A DNA stretch of 64,000 nucleotides, taken from assembly GCF_022748595.1 (NCBI RefSeq), contig NZ_JALDSX010000006.1, positions 61,867 through 125,866 of the forward strand, read 5' to 3'. Under the pieces are notes generated by a model. The model did no database searches and was not told where the DNA came from. It worked only from the letters and a program-made list of their open reading frames with translations. Shown here piece after piece: positions 41,995-51,082 of the stretch. Each line of letters begins with the position of its first letter. Position 1 is the first letter of the stretch. This stretch comes from Brevibacterium sp. ZH18. Its GTDB lineage: Bacteria > Actinomycetota > Actinomycetes > Actinomycetales > Brevibacteriaceae. Position numbers and translations under genes: made by a program.

Positions 41995-43541
41995 GTGCCG
42001 AAGCGAAGCTCAATGTCATCGGGCGCTCCTCGGCAGTCGCCCTGTGGGGGCTGGCAGGCAAGATCGTCTCCATAGAAGCCTGCGTCAGCGCCGGCCTTCC
42101 GGGCATCGACATCGTCGGACTGCCGGATGCCTCGGTCAGCGAATCACGGAAACGGCTCCGAGCGGCCCTGGCCTATCTGGGAATTCCGGTCGCCACTCAG
42201 CACGTGACGATCAACCTCACCCCAGGGACGGTGCCGAAGATCGGCACGGGCTTCGATCTGGGAATCGCCGTGGCGGTGCTCAAAGCCCAAGGCGTCATCA
42301 CAAGGGAGGACACCGAATCGATCATCCACTGCGGTGAGCTCGGGCTCGACGGTCGAATCCGCCCGGTCAACGGCGTGCTTCCAAGTCTCCACAGCGGACT
42401 GCAGGCGGGTTTCGACCGATTCGTCGTTCCAGCCGGAAACAGCCGCGAGGCATCACTGCTCGGCGGTGCCCGCGTGAAGGCGATCTCCTCCTTGGCCGAA
42501 CTCGTCAATCTCTACGGCGGAGACCTCACCGTTCCAGAGCTGCCAGCCGTCATCGAAGCCGAGACCGCTGCCAGCGGTGCTCCGGAACTCCACGACCTGT
42601 CGGAGGTCCAAGGGCAGGCTGAAGCACGCTTCGGGCTCGAAGTCGCAGCAGCCGGTGGCCACAATCTGCTTATGCGAGGCACTCCGGGTGCCGGGAAGAC
42701 ACTTCTGGCACAGTGCCTGCCCGGCATCCTGCCGCCGCTCGACGACGCCCAGGCGGTCGAGGTCGCAGCAGTCCGTTCGCTGCGCGGCGAGCTCGAGGGT
42801 GGCGAGGGACTCGATCATCGGCCTCCGTTCGAAGCACCTCATCACCGCAGCACCGCCTCGGCGCTCATCGGCGGGCGGAAGCCCGGGACGATCGGAATAC
42901 TGAGCAAGGCCCATCGAGGTGTGCTCTTCATGGACGAGGCTCCGGAGTTCTCGCGCGACGTGCTCGAAGCGCTGCGACAGCCGATGGAAGCACGACAGGT
43001 CCACATCCACCGAGCGTGGGGATCCATGGTGCTGCCGGCCTCGTTCCAACTGGTCATGGCCGCCAACCCGTGTCCCTGCGGGGCGGGAATGCAGGGGATC
43101 GAGACCACATGTCGGTGCACGCCGACGGACAAACGCCGCTACCGGAACAGGCTGTCAGGGCCCCTGCTCGACCGAGTCGACCTGCAGCTCGAGCTGTTCC
43201 CGGTCTCACCTGCCGACATCCGCCTCGGAGGAGGCCAGGAAGACAGTGCCACGGTGGCTGCGCGGATTCGACTAGCGCGGAAGAGGCAGGAGGACCGCTA
43301 CACAGACTGCGCGTGGAGTCTGAACTCCGGCGCGCCAGGAGCTTGGCTGCGGGAGCACTTCGCGATGAGTCCGAGTGCCCTGCGCGATCTTGACCGTGCT
43401 CTCGAGACCGGAAGGATCACGATGCGCGGATACGACCGGGTGCTGAAGGTGGCGACCACGCTGGCGGACCTCGAGGGAGTGGAGGCACCGACGCCGGACA
43501 AGATCACGGCGGCATTGTCGCTGCGGACGCAGGACTCATGA
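41991..43541 (+). CDS. comM: YifB/ComM family Mg-chelatase-like AAA+ ATPase
   Basis: 516 residues, GTG start overlapping the previous gene. The N-terminal Lon-like domain (GLPGIDIVGLPDASVSESRK, FDLGIAVAVLKAQ, GELGLDGRIRPVNGVLP) precedes the AAA+ core with Walker A GTPGAGKTLLAQCL (near residue 230), Walker B GVLFMDEAPEFSRDVLE and sensor AANPCPCG. ComM promotes branch migration in natural transformation in other bacteria. Together with dprA this suggests DNA-uptake-related processing, although no uptake genes are in the window. Confidence 0.95.
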   Translation: MSAEAKLNVIGRSSAVALWGLAGKIVSIEACVSAGLPGIDIVGLPDASVSESRKRLRAALAYLGIPVATQHVTINLTPGTVPKIGTGFDLGIAVAVLKAQGVITREDTESIIHCGELGLDGRIRPVNGVLPSLHSGLQAGFDRFVVPAGNSREASLLGGARVKAISSLAELVNLYGGDLTVPELPAVIEAETAASGAPELHDLSEVQGQAEARFGLEVAAAGGHNLLMRGTPGAGKTLLAQCLPGILPPLDDAQAVEVAAVRSLRGELEGGEGLDHRPPFEAPHHRSTASALIGGRKPGTIGILSKAHRGVLFMDEAPEFSRDVLEALRQPMEARQVHIHRAWGSMVLPASFQLVMAANPCPCGAGMQGIETTCRCTPTDKRRYRNRLSGPLLDRVDLQLELFPVSPADIRLGGGQEDSATVAARIRLARKRQEDRYTDCAWSLNSGAPGAWLREHFAMSPSALRDLDRALETGRITMRGYDRVLKVATTLADLEGVEAPTPDKITAALSLRTQDS

Positions 43542-43563
43542 GCAACGCAGGGGAGGACTTGAG

Positions 43564-44748
43564 ATGAGCACGGACGATGGTGTGCGGGCAGCAGTTGCCG
43601 CACTGCTGAGAATCGGAGAACCAGGGGACGAGCTGCTCAAACGACTGGTCGATGAGATCGGGCCGAGCGCCGTCCTTGAGCTCGTGACGGCCGTGGGAGA
43701 CGGACGCACTTCGGCGGCGGAGGCAGCCGCGAGCCTGGCGACGATCATCCATACGGATCCGGTCAGCGGACAAATCGGCGAGGCGTTCGACAGGTGGGCC
43801 GTTCGGGGTGAGAGCGCGGCCGGCGCTCGCGACCTCGACAGTGTCGCACGGCTAGGTGGTCGCCTGGTCATACCCAGTGATGACGAATGGCCCACGCCGC
43901 TGTCCGACCTGGGACCTGCGGCACCGCTGGGACTGTGGGTGCGCGGAAATGCTCGATTGGATGCTGCTCTGGCCCGCTCCGTTTCCATCGTCGGAGCGCG
44001 GGCTGCGAGTAACTACGGCACCAAATGCGCCTCAGATCTTGCTTGGGATCTGGCAGCTCGGGGCATCTCCGTCGTCTCCGGCGGAGCCTTCGGAATTGAC
44101 GCAGCAGCTCACCGGGCCGCGATCGCGAGGGACGCGACCACCATTGCCTTCATGGCGGGGGGAGTCGATCGCTTCTACCCCGCGGCGAACAGCGAACTGT
44201 TCGAACAGGTGCTCGAACGCGGAGCCATCGTGTCCGAGACAGCTCCGGGTATGACACCCATGCGCCACCGCTTCTTGCTGCGTAACCGCCTCATCGCAGC
44301 TGCGTCTCTCGTCACCGTCATCGTCGAAGCCGGATGGCGCAGCGGGGCGCTGAACACCGCGCGGCACGCGCTCGAACTCTCGCGAGTGGTCGCAGCCTTC
44401 CCCGGGTCGGTCTACTCGGCGTCCTCGACGGGCACACACCGGCTGATCCGACTCCACGAGGCAGAGTTGGTGACCAGCTGTGATGACGTGCTCGAACTCA
44501 TCGACGACGAAGAGCCGTCGCTCTTCGACACGCACAATCGTCACGCCGAGGACCCGATCGACGACCTCGACGAACGGGAGAAGATCTGCCTGAATGCCCT
44601 GTCTGCCACGAAGGCACTGGACGTCGGAACTGTGGCGGGCCGAGCCGGACTGACTGTTGCGAACACGCTCTCGGCGCTCGCCGTCCTCGAACTTGCAGGT
44701 CTCAGCATTCGCCGAGACTCCGGGTGGGTGAAGCTGCGCAGAAAATAG
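43564..44748 (+). CDS. dprA: DNA-processing protein DprA
   Basis: 394 residues. DprA binds single-stranded DNA and loads RecA. The extended Rossmann fold has SIVGARAASNYGTKCASDLA, GISVVSGGAFGIDAAAHRAA and VMAGGVDRFYPAANSELFEQ, followed by MRHRFLLRNRLIAA. The C-terminal ~75 residues form a winged-helix-like domain (LNALSATKALDVGTVAGRAG). The gene begins 22 bp after comM, so they form an operon. Confidence 0.95.
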   Translation: MSTDDGVRAAVAALLRIGEPGDELLKRLVDEIGPSAVLELVTAVGDGRTSAAEAAASLATIIHTDPVSGQIGEAFDRWAVRGESAAGARDLDSVARLGGRLVIPSDDEWPTPLSDLGPAAPLGLWVRGNARLDAALARSVSIVGARAASNYGTKCASDLAWDLAARGISVVSGGAFGIDAAAHRAAIARDATTIAFMAGGVDRFYPAANSELFEQVLERGAIVSETAPGMTPMRHRFLLRNRLIAAASLVTVIVEAGWRSGALNTARHALELSRVVAAFPGSVYSASSTGTHRLIRLHEAELVTSCDDVLELIDDEEPSLFDTHNRHAEDPIDDLDEREKICLNALSATKALDVGTVAGRAGLTVANTLSALAVLELAGLSIRRDSGWVKLRRK

Positions 44749-44804
44749 CGCTGCGGACGCGAACAGTCCGAAGAATGCTGCGGGAGACCACGTAGCCTGG
44801 GACT

Positions 44805-45836
44805 GTGACCTTATCGACGACAATCGCCGAGGTGGTGTCCGGCTATGCCGACCACCTCCGTTCGCGTGACGTCTCCGTGCATACCGCGAGGGCATACCTC
44901 TCCGATGTCACGGACTTCTTCGAACACGCGAAACACCTGCCTACTGTGAGCGATGCTCCAGTCGCAGGGGACGCTCCAGTTGCAGGCGAGGGTCCCGCGG
45001 CGGACGAGGCTCCCGCGAGGGACGAAGAACCAGCAGCCTACGGTCGTGGCATCAAAGACATCGGTCTCAACGATCTACGTTCATGGCTCATCGCCCTCGA
45101 CGATGCCGGTGCGGCGAAGTCGACAGTGGCGCGGAAGATCGCCGCCCTCAAATCTTTCTTCACTTACTGCGTCCGACACCAGGGGCTGGAGAACAACCCT
45201 GCAGCCCGCCTGCGGACGCCGAAGAAGGACTCCCGCCTGCCCACTGTGCTCAAACCTCAGCAGGCCGCCGACCTCGTCTCGATCGCTCGAGCCCCGGTGC
45301 CCCAAGATGGCGGGACCGACCCTGCGGAGATCGCGAAATTCATTCGTGACACAGCCATTCTCGAGATGCTCTACGCCACGGCCGTGCGCGTCTCGGAGCT
45401 GACCGGGCTGAACCGCAGCAATGTCGATCAACAGCGATCGATGATCACAGTCTTGGGCAAGGGAAACAAAGAACGTCGAGTGCCATTCGGCAAACCGGCA
45501 CAGCTGGCACTGGAGAAATGGCTGGCCGTGAGGACGACATTCGCTTCCGATTCCAGTGACGACGCGTTGTTCCTCGGGCTGCGTGGGGGACGTATCGGGG
45601 CCAGACAGGTCAGAGAGCTCGTCCACAGATACGGGTCGGACGATCCGAGCGCACCCGATATCGGTCCGCACGGTCTCCGGCACTCGGCTGCGACGCACAT
45701 GCTCGACCGGGGCGCTGATCTGCGCCAGATCCAGGAGCTGCTGGGTCACTCGACAATGAGCAGCACCCAGATCTACACGCATGTCTCGATGCAGCGACTG
45801 CAGGAGACCTATCGCCAGGCCCATCCGAGGGCGTGA
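44805..45836 (+). CDS. xerC: Tyrosine recombinase XerC
   Basis: 343 residues. With XerD it resolves chromosome dimers at dif. The catalytic set is visible: Arg in ATAVRVSELTGL, Lys in GKGNKERRVPFG, His-Arg in GPHGLRHSAATHML, His in ELLGHSTMSSTQIYTHVS and the nucleophile Tyr in IYTHV. The N-terminal SAM-like domain is interrupted by a 30-residue repeat (DAPVAG, DAPVAG, EGPAAD, EAPARD, EEPAAY) absent from other XerC proteins. Its location before rpsB is standard, so this is the chromosomal recombinase, not a phage integrase. Confidence 0.94.
   Translation: MTLSTTIAEVVSGYADHLRSRDVSVHTARAYLSDVTDFFEHAKHLPTVSDAPVAGDAPVAGEGPAADEAPARDEEPAAYGRGIKDIGLNDLRSWLIALDDAGAAKSTVARKIAALKSFFTYCVRHQGLENNPAARLRTPKKDSRLPTVLKPQQAADLVSIARAPVPQDGGTDPAEIAKFIRDTAILEMLYATAVRVSELTGLNRSNVDQQRSMITVLGKGNKERRVPFGKPAQLALEKWLAVRTTFASDSSDDALFLGLRGGRIGARQVRELVHRYGSDDPSAPDIGPHGLRHSAATHMLDRGADLRQIQELLGHSTMSSTQIYTHVSMQRLQETYRQAHPRA
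44952..45041. repeat. 18-bp in-frame repeat inside xerC
   Basis: Five degenerate 18-bp units encode Asp/Glu-Ala-Pro hexapeptides in the DNA-binding N-terminal domain of XerC. The first two are nearly identical, later ones have diverged. Confidence 0.85.
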
Positions 45837-45885
45837 CCGGAGCGCATTTCGTCTGGCACCGACCATGCCGAGTGCCGATCGTCTG

Positions 45886-46926
45886 TCACTTTCGGAACTC
45901 CCAATGCCACGGCTCGGGGAGCGAACCGCCCTGGCGAGCCCACCCCGGATGTATCCATCCGAACTTCGGTGCGTTCGCGCGCATCCACTGGTGCTCGGCG
46001 CTGCCGAAGGAATTGATCCCGCCGCCGAGGTCGACGGCCAGAGCCCAGCCGTGATTCGACGTTCCAGGAGTCGCCGCCATTCGGCCCTTGCGGCGCTTGA
46101 GGATGACCTGAGTGGCGTAGTCACGGTAGGCGTCCGTGACAGAGATCGGAGCATTGAATCGAGCTTCGTACGCATGAGAGAGCCGGTCGAATGACTTCTG
46201 CGCGTCACAGCGCAGCATCTGGCCGGGGGCTGATCCCAGTACGCACATCGCTGAGTCGGGAATCCGACCGTTCCGGTGACCGCCCCAGGCGCCGGCGCCT
46301 GAGGTCGTACTGTCCTTACCCGGTTCCTCAGCAGGTTCCCGCGCAGGTTTTCTGGCAAGGGGGAGCAGGATCGACTGTTCGTGTCCGAAGAACTTCGCCG
46401 GGTCGATGTAGACCTTGTTGCCGCCTGCCTTCCACACTCCGATGTGCAGGCATGACGTGTCGCAATGGGAACCGTCACCGACCTCGCCGATCTCCTCTCC
46501 GGCTGCGAATTCGTCGCCCTTCTTGAGATCAGACGTCGCTGCTTGGAAGGAGACGATGTATCCGGAGTCCGTTTCGATGCTGACAGTCTCGGCGCCTGCC
46601 ACCGACCCTCTGAACCGCAGGACTCCGGCAGCAGGGGCATGCAGTGGCTCGCCGCTCATCGCATTTACATCGATACCGCGGTGCCCGGCCAACCAGGCCT
46701 CCTTCGGAGGGTCGAAGGCTTCTAGGATCTCCATCGCGGGAATAGGGGAGGCCCATGTGACACCGGGGGCAGCCCTCTCCGCAGCACTTGCCAAGGGCAT
46801 TCCCACCTCGGTGATGGTGAACGCCGCGACCATCAGGCATGCGGTGATGACGGTGCAGATGCGGTGAGCGATCTGGGCACTCCGAATTGCCTGGACGGTC
46901 CGAGAGGGAACAGCGAAGGGATGCAT
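45886..46926 (-). CDS. Secreted two-domain peptidase: M23-like plus M15 (VanY-like)
   Basis: 346 residues from the ATG at 46926; a GTG at 47001 is a longer alternative. A signal peptide (residues ~20-47, ending ASAAE) directs export. The first domain (about 55-170) is LytM/M23-like with AGHRGIDVNAMSGEPLHAPA keeping the zinc His and Asp, but the HxH motif reads CLHIGVW, so the catalytic His is Cys. The second domain (about 220-346) is M15 with TSNHGWALAVDLGGG and EPWHWEF, the complete zinc and acid-base set of D,D-/D-Ala-D-Ala-type carboxypeptidases. It likely trims peptidoglycan, with M23 as a binding module. Confidence 0.88.
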   Translation of the reverse strand: MHPFAVPSRTVQAIRSAQIAHRICTVITACLMVAAFTITEVGMPLASAAERAAPGVTWASPIPAMEILEAFDPPKEAWLAGHRGIDVNAMSGEPLHAPAAGVLRFRGSVAGAETVSIETDSGYIVSFQAATSDLKKGDEFAAGEEIGEVGDGSHCDTSCLHIGVWKAGGNKVYIDPAKFFGHEQSILLPLARKPAREPAEEPGKDSTTSGAGAWGGHRNGRIPDSAMCVLGSAPGQMLRCDAQKSFDRLSHAYEARFNAPISVTDAYRDYATQVILKRRKGRMAATPGTSNHGWALAVDLGGGINSFGSAEHQWMRANAPKFGWIHPGWARQGGSLPEPWHWEFRK

Positions 46927-47603
46927 AGGCTCATCGAAACGCAGCAGACCACGGAAGTCAGGGGTGCGAAAACCGGCTGTGGACAACGGTGCGCTCTCCA
47001 CACCTCAGGGACGCATGAGTGGCAGATTCGTCCACAGCGCATCACTCTCGAGTGGGCGGAGGTCTGCACTGGTCAACGGGCTGCCTCGATCTCAGACGTG
47101 AATGGTCGTGCGAACGAATGCTCGGCCTTGCCCGCTCGTTGCTCCGTCTGTCCACCGCCCGGCACGCTCAAGTCAGCTGTCCAGCCGGAAGGCGTGCAGT
47201 CCACGGACGAAGTGCGGCGTGCAGGCCATGGACGAAGTGCGGCGTGCCGTCCACGGGCGAAGTGCGGCGTGCAGGCCATGGACGAAGTGCGGCGTGCAGG
47301 CCATGGACGAAGTGCGGCGTGGTCCACCGCTGTGACGGACGCCACGTGAGCGAGTGGTCTCCAAGTGGAAAAGGCTTGGGCAACGGGGATAGACTAGCCC
47401 CAGCAGAAGCGTGTCTTCTGACTACGCGTATCCGATTTCTTCTCCATCCCATGGTGCAAGTGGCCCGTCAGGGCGAACTTGTGGGGCGGACGAACCGGAT
47501 ACCAGGAATCAACCGAAAAGGTCTCTGTTGCCGTCAGCTTCATGCTGTCGTTGCGCAGTGACGTAAAAGCACCTCCGGGTGCAATAGAAAGGAGGGCGTC
47601 GGC
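46927..47603. other. Long intergenic region before rpsB
   Basis: No gene is supported in these 677 bases. It contains the promoter area of the minus-strand peptidase, a five-unit 25-bp tandem repeat (47191-47315), and the promoter and leader of rpsB. A TAGACT at 47390-47395 could be the rpsB -10 box, giving a leader of about 200 nt, long enough for S2-type autoregulation. Confidence 0.6.
47191..47315. repeat. 25-bp tandem repeat, five copies, upstream of rpsB
   Basis: Units start GGCGTGCAGGCCATGGACGA; three are almost identical (47216, 47266, 47291) and two carry changes (47191, 47241). The unit is not a multiple of three and no spacers separate the copies, so this is a minisatellite, not coding or CRISPR. 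Confidence 0.95.
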
Positions 47604-48551
47604 ATGGCCGTCGTCACCATCCGCCAGCTGCTCGACAGCGGCGTTCACTTTGGACACCAGACCCGTCGTTGGAACCCGAAGATGAAGCGTTTCATCTTCA
47701 CCGAGCGCAACGGCATCTACATCATCGACCTGCAGAAGTCGCTGGGCTACATCGACACTGCATTCGAATTCGTCAAGGAAACCGTCACCCACGGTGGATC
47801 GATCCTCTTCGTCGGCACCAAGAAGCAGGCACAGGAATCGATCGCCGAGCAGGCCAAGCGCGTCGGCCAGCCCTTCGTCAACCAGCGTTGGCTCGGCGGT
47901 ATGCTCACGAACTTCCAGACCATCTCGCTGCGTCTGCGCCGCCTGAAGGAACTCGAAGAGCTCGACTTCGACGACGTTGCGGGCTCCTCGCACACGAAGA
48001 AAGAACTGCTCATTCTCCGTCGTGAGAAGGACAAGCTGGAGAAGACCCTCGGTGGTATCCGCGACATGCAGCGGACCCCTTCGGCTGTCTGGATCGTTGA
48101 CACGAAGAAGGAACACCTCGCCGTCAACGAAGCGAAGAAGCTGGGCATCCCGGTCATCGCGATCCTCGACACCAACTGCGACCCAGATGAAGTCACTTAC
48201 CCGATTCCGGGCAACGACGACGCCATCCGCTCGGTGTCCCTGCTGACGCGCGTGATCGCCGACGCCGTGGCCGAAGGCCTCATTGCTCGCCACTCCTCGG
48301 ACGATGACAGCGGAGAGAAGAACGTCTCTGCAGTCGAGCCGATGCCCGAGTGGGAACGCGAACTGCTCGAGGGCAACGAGCCGGCCTCGGAAGAAGCCGC
48401 TGCTCCTGCCGCTGACGCTGCTGAGAAGCCTGCTGAAGCCGCTCCTACCGCTGATGCTGCTGATGAGAAGCCAGCCGAGGCTGAAGCACCTACTGCCGAA
48501 GCGACGGAAGAGCCTGCCGCTGCAGACTCGACCGAGTCGACTGAGTCCTGA
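47604..48551 (+). CDS. rpsB: 30S ribosomal protein S2
   Basis: 315 residues with GAAAGGAGGGCG before the ATG. The uS2 signatures are [40 protein letters not shown] and [14 protein letters not shown]. The last ~65 residues form an Ala/Glu/Pro tail (with repeated [14 protein letters not shown] units), beyond the folded protein and longer than in E. coli, common in high-GC Gram-positives. tsf follows after 33 bp. Confidence 0.98.
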   Translation: MAVVTIRQLLDSGVHFGHQTRRWNPKMKRFIFTERNGIYIIDLQKSLGYIDTAFEFVKETVTHGGSILFVGTKKQAQESIAEQAKRVGQPFVNQRWLGGMLTNFQTISLRLRRLKELEELDFDDVAGSSHTKKELLILRREKDKLEKTLGGIRDMQRTPSAVWIVDTKKEHLAVNEAKKLGIPVIAILDTNCDPDEVTYPIPGNDDAIRSVSLLTRVIADAVAEGLIARHSSDDDSGEKNVSAVEPMPEWERELLEGNEPASEEAAAPAADAAEKPAEAAPTADAADEKPAEAEAPTAEATEEPAAADSTESTES

Positions 48552-48584
48552 TTTCCTTTACCTCCACCATCCTTAGGAGAAAGA

Positions 48585-49412
48585 ATGGCAAACTACACTG
48601 CCGCTGACATCAAGGCATTGCGCGAGAAGACCGGCGCCGGAATGATGGACGTCAAGAAGGCTCTTGACGAAGCTGACGGCGATCAGTCGAAGGCTATCGA
48701 GCTTCTTCGCGTAAAGGGCCTCAAGGGCGCCACCAAGCGCGAAGGCCGTTCGACTTCCGACGGTCTCGTCGCCTCTCACGTGGACGGCGGAGTCGGAACG
48801 ATGATCGAGCTCAACTCTGAGACCGACTTCGTTGCGAAGTCCGATCCCTTCATCGCCCTCGCCGACGAAGTCCTCGCACTGGCTGTGTCGAACAAGGCTG
48901 ATTCGGCTGAGGCTCTCCTCGCCGCCGAAGCCGACGGCAAGCCCGTCTCGCAGTTCATCACCGAGAGCGGAGCGACCCTGGGCGAGAAGGTTGCCCTGCG
49001 TCGCGTCGGACGCATCGAGGGTGCCAAGGTCGAGTCCTACCTGCACCGCACGAACAAGGACCTGCCTCCGCAGGTCGGCGTGATGGTCGCGTACGAAGGT
49101 GACGACTCGACTGTCGCCCACGACGTCGCCGTGCACATCGCAGCGATGGCCCCGAAGTACTTCTCCCGCGAAGAGGTCCCCGCTGACCTCGTGGAGAACG
49201 AGCGTCGCATCGCCGAAGACACCGCGAAGAACGAAGGCAAGCCCGAAAAGGCTCTGCCCAAGATCATCGAAGGCCGCGTCAACGGCTTCTTCAAGGAGAA
49301 CTGCCTGCTCGACCAGGGATTCGCCAAGGATCCCAAGCAGTCCGTGGGCAAGGTCCTCGAAGCTGCCGGAGTCAAGGCAACCGGCTTCCTGCGCTACCGC
49401 GTCGGAGCCTGA
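48585..49412 (+). CDS. tsf: Elongation factor Ts
   Basis: 275 residues with TTAGGAGAAAG before the ATG. EF-Ts recharges EF-Tu with GTP. The N-terminal motif is ALREKTGAGMMDVKKALDEA and the core motif TDFVAKSD, followed by the C-terminal subdomain ending SVGKVLEAAGVKATGFLRYR. Length is normal. An intrinsic terminator follows 80 bp later. Confidence 0.98.
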   Translation: MANYTAADIKALREKTGAGMMDVKKALDEADGDQSKAIELLRVKGLKGATKREGRSTSDGLVASHVDGGVGTMIELNSETDFVAKSDPFIALADEVLALAVSNKADSAEALLAAEADGKPVSQFITESGATLGEKVALRRVGRIEGAKVESYLHRTNKDLPPQVGVMVAYEGDDSTVAHDVAVHIAAMAPKYFSREEVPADLVENERRIAEDTAKNEGKPEKALPKIIEGRVNGFFKENCLLDQGFAKDPKQSVGKVLEAAGVKATGFLRYRVGA

Positions 49413-49491
49413 AACACCATTGACCGCTGAATTGGTCTTCACGGATCGGTTCAGCAGTCACTTCGCTTGAGAGGGAACTCTTCAGCGACTG

Positions 49492-49525
49492 ACGGGGTCG
49501 GACCAATCGGTCCGACCCCGTTTTC
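49492..49525 (+). terminator. Intrinsic terminator after tsf
   Basis: ACGGGGTCGGACC (49492-49504) and GGTCCGACCCCGT (49509-49521) form a 13-bp stem with a 4-base loop, followed by TTTT. It ends the rpsB-tsf transcript. Confidence 0.95.
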
Positions 49526-49585
49526 GCTAAACTGACATCGACGACTCATCCGGGCTTCAACCTGCCCGTACGGAAGAAGGACTTT

Positions 49586-50338
49586 ATGACATCCACCCCG
49601 GTTCACGAATCCAGTCATGCCAGCCGACCAGTCCGCACCCACCGGCGCCGCGTCCTCCTTAAACTCTCCGGTGAGGTATTCGGCGGAGGCAAGATCGGTG
49701 TCGACCCCGATGTCGTCGCAGCGGTGGCTCGTGAGGTCGCCCCGACAGTCGAAGACGTCGAAGTCAGCATCGTCGTCGGCGGAGGAAACTTCTTCCGCGG
49801 CGCCGAGCTCTCGCAGCGCGGTATGGACCGCACCCGTGCCGACTACATGGGCATGCTCGGAACCGTCATGAACTGCCTGGCTCTGCAAGACTTCCTCGAA
49901 CAGTTGGGAGTCGACACCCGCGTGCAGACGGCCATCCCGATGTCCCAGGTCGCAGAGTCCTACATTCCTCGCCGTGCCATGCGCCACATGGAGAAGAACC
50001 GCGTGGTCATCTTCGGCGCCGGAGCCGGCCTGCCCTACTTCTCCACCGACACTGTCGCCGCACAGCGCGCCCTGGAGATCCACGCCGACGAAGTGCTCAT
50101 CGCCAAGAACGGTGTCGACGGTGTCTACACCGCCGACCCGAAGATCGACCCCAACGCGAAGAAGATCACCGAGATCACCTATCAGGAGGCTCTGCAGAAG
50201 GGACTCAAAGTCGTCGATGCCACCGCCTTCTCGCTGTGCATGGACAACAAGCTGCCGATGCACGTCTTCGGCATGGAGGGTGAGGGCAACCTGCGCCGGG
50301 CGATCGTCGGAGACAAGATCGGCACACTGGTCAAGTAA
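49586..50338 (+). CDS. pyrH: Uridylate kinase
   Basis: 250 residues; GAAGAAGG precedes the ATG. UMP kinase phosphorylates UMP in pyrimidine supply. The amino-acid-kinase fold shows [55 protein letters not shown] and [20 protein letters not shown]. The first ~20 residues ([20 protein letters not shown]) are a non-conserved extension. It stands between the tsf terminator and frr, as usual in actinobacteria. Confidence 0.97.
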   Translation: MTSTPVHESSHASRPVRTHRRRVLLKLSGEVFGGGKIGVDPDVVAAVAREVAPTVEDVEVSIVVGGGNFFRGAELSQRGMDRTRADYMGMLGTVMNCLALQDFLEQLGVDTRVQTAIPMSQVAESYIPRRAMRHMEKNRVVIFGAGAGLPYFSTDTVAAQRALEIHADEVLIAKNGVDGVYTADPKIDPNAKKITEITYQEALQKGLKVVDATAFSLCMDNKLPMHVFGMEGEGNLRRAIVGDKIGTLVK

Positions 50339-50524
50339 CGCTCGACGAGCATCCGGTCAGGGCGACGAGGCGGCCGAATGCGTGCCGGCGAACGCGGGCG
50401 ATCGGCTGCTGAGAATCCGCCGCCGGTGGAGCCGGAGAACCACTCCGGGACTGCTGGGTGCGGCATTTGTGAACTATGGCCCATAGAATGAAACCAAAGA
50501 TCCTATCGACGGAAAGAGTGAGTC

Positions 50525-51082
50525 GTGATTGAAGAAACACTGGCCGAGGCCAGGGAGAAGATGGACAAAGCTGTGGAATTCACACAGGATGACTTCTCTT
50601 CCATCCGCACTGGTCGTGCCAACCCCGCACTGTTCGCCAGCATCGAAATCGAATACTACGGTGCGCCGACGCCGCTGCAGCAGCTGGCTTCGTTCCAGAC
50701 TCCTGAAGCTCGCACGATCCTCGTGACACCTTACGACCGTGGCGCACTGGGCGACATCGAGACTGCTCTGCGCAACTCGGACATCGGCGCCAATCCCGCC
50801 AATGACGGCAACGTCATCCGCGTCGTGCTCCCGGAGCTGACCGAAGAGCGTCGCAAGGAATACGTCAAGATCGTCAAGAGCAAGGCCGAAGACGGCAAGG
50901 TCTCGATCCGCAACATCCGTCGCCATGCGAAGGAGACGTTGGAGCGCATCAAGAAGGACGGCGACGCCGGTGAGGACGAAGTCACTCGCGGCATCTCCGA
51001 ACTCGATGAACTGACCAAGAAGAAGGTCGATAGCATCGATTCGCTGCTGTCGAAGAAGGAAGCTGAGCTTCTCGAAGTCTGA
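50525..51082 (+). CDS. frr: Ribosome recycling factor
   Basis: 185 residues, GTG start. RRF with EF-G splits post-termination ribosomes. Motifs [60 protein letters not shown] and [20 protein letters not shown] cover the whole family pattern. A TAGAAT at 50484-50489 in the 186-bp gap after pyrH could be its own -10 box. The stop overlaps the cdsA start (TGATG). Confidence 0.98.
   Translation: MIEETLAEAREKMDKAVEFTQDDFSSIRTGRANPALFASIEIEYYGAPTPLQQLASFQTPEARTILVTPYDRGALGDIETALRNSDIGANPANDGNVIRVVLPELTEERRKEYVKIVKSKAEDGKVSIRNIRRHAKETLERIKKDGDAGEDEVTRGISELDELTKKKVDSIDSLLSKKEAELLEV

Noticed and set aside
44805..45836. Phage or island integrase
   Set aside because: Gene order before rpsB and the sequence identify the housekeeping recombinase XerC; no attachment site or foreign genes adjoin it.
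47191..47315. CRISPR array
   Set aside because: The 25-bp units follow each other without spacers and no cas gene is present.
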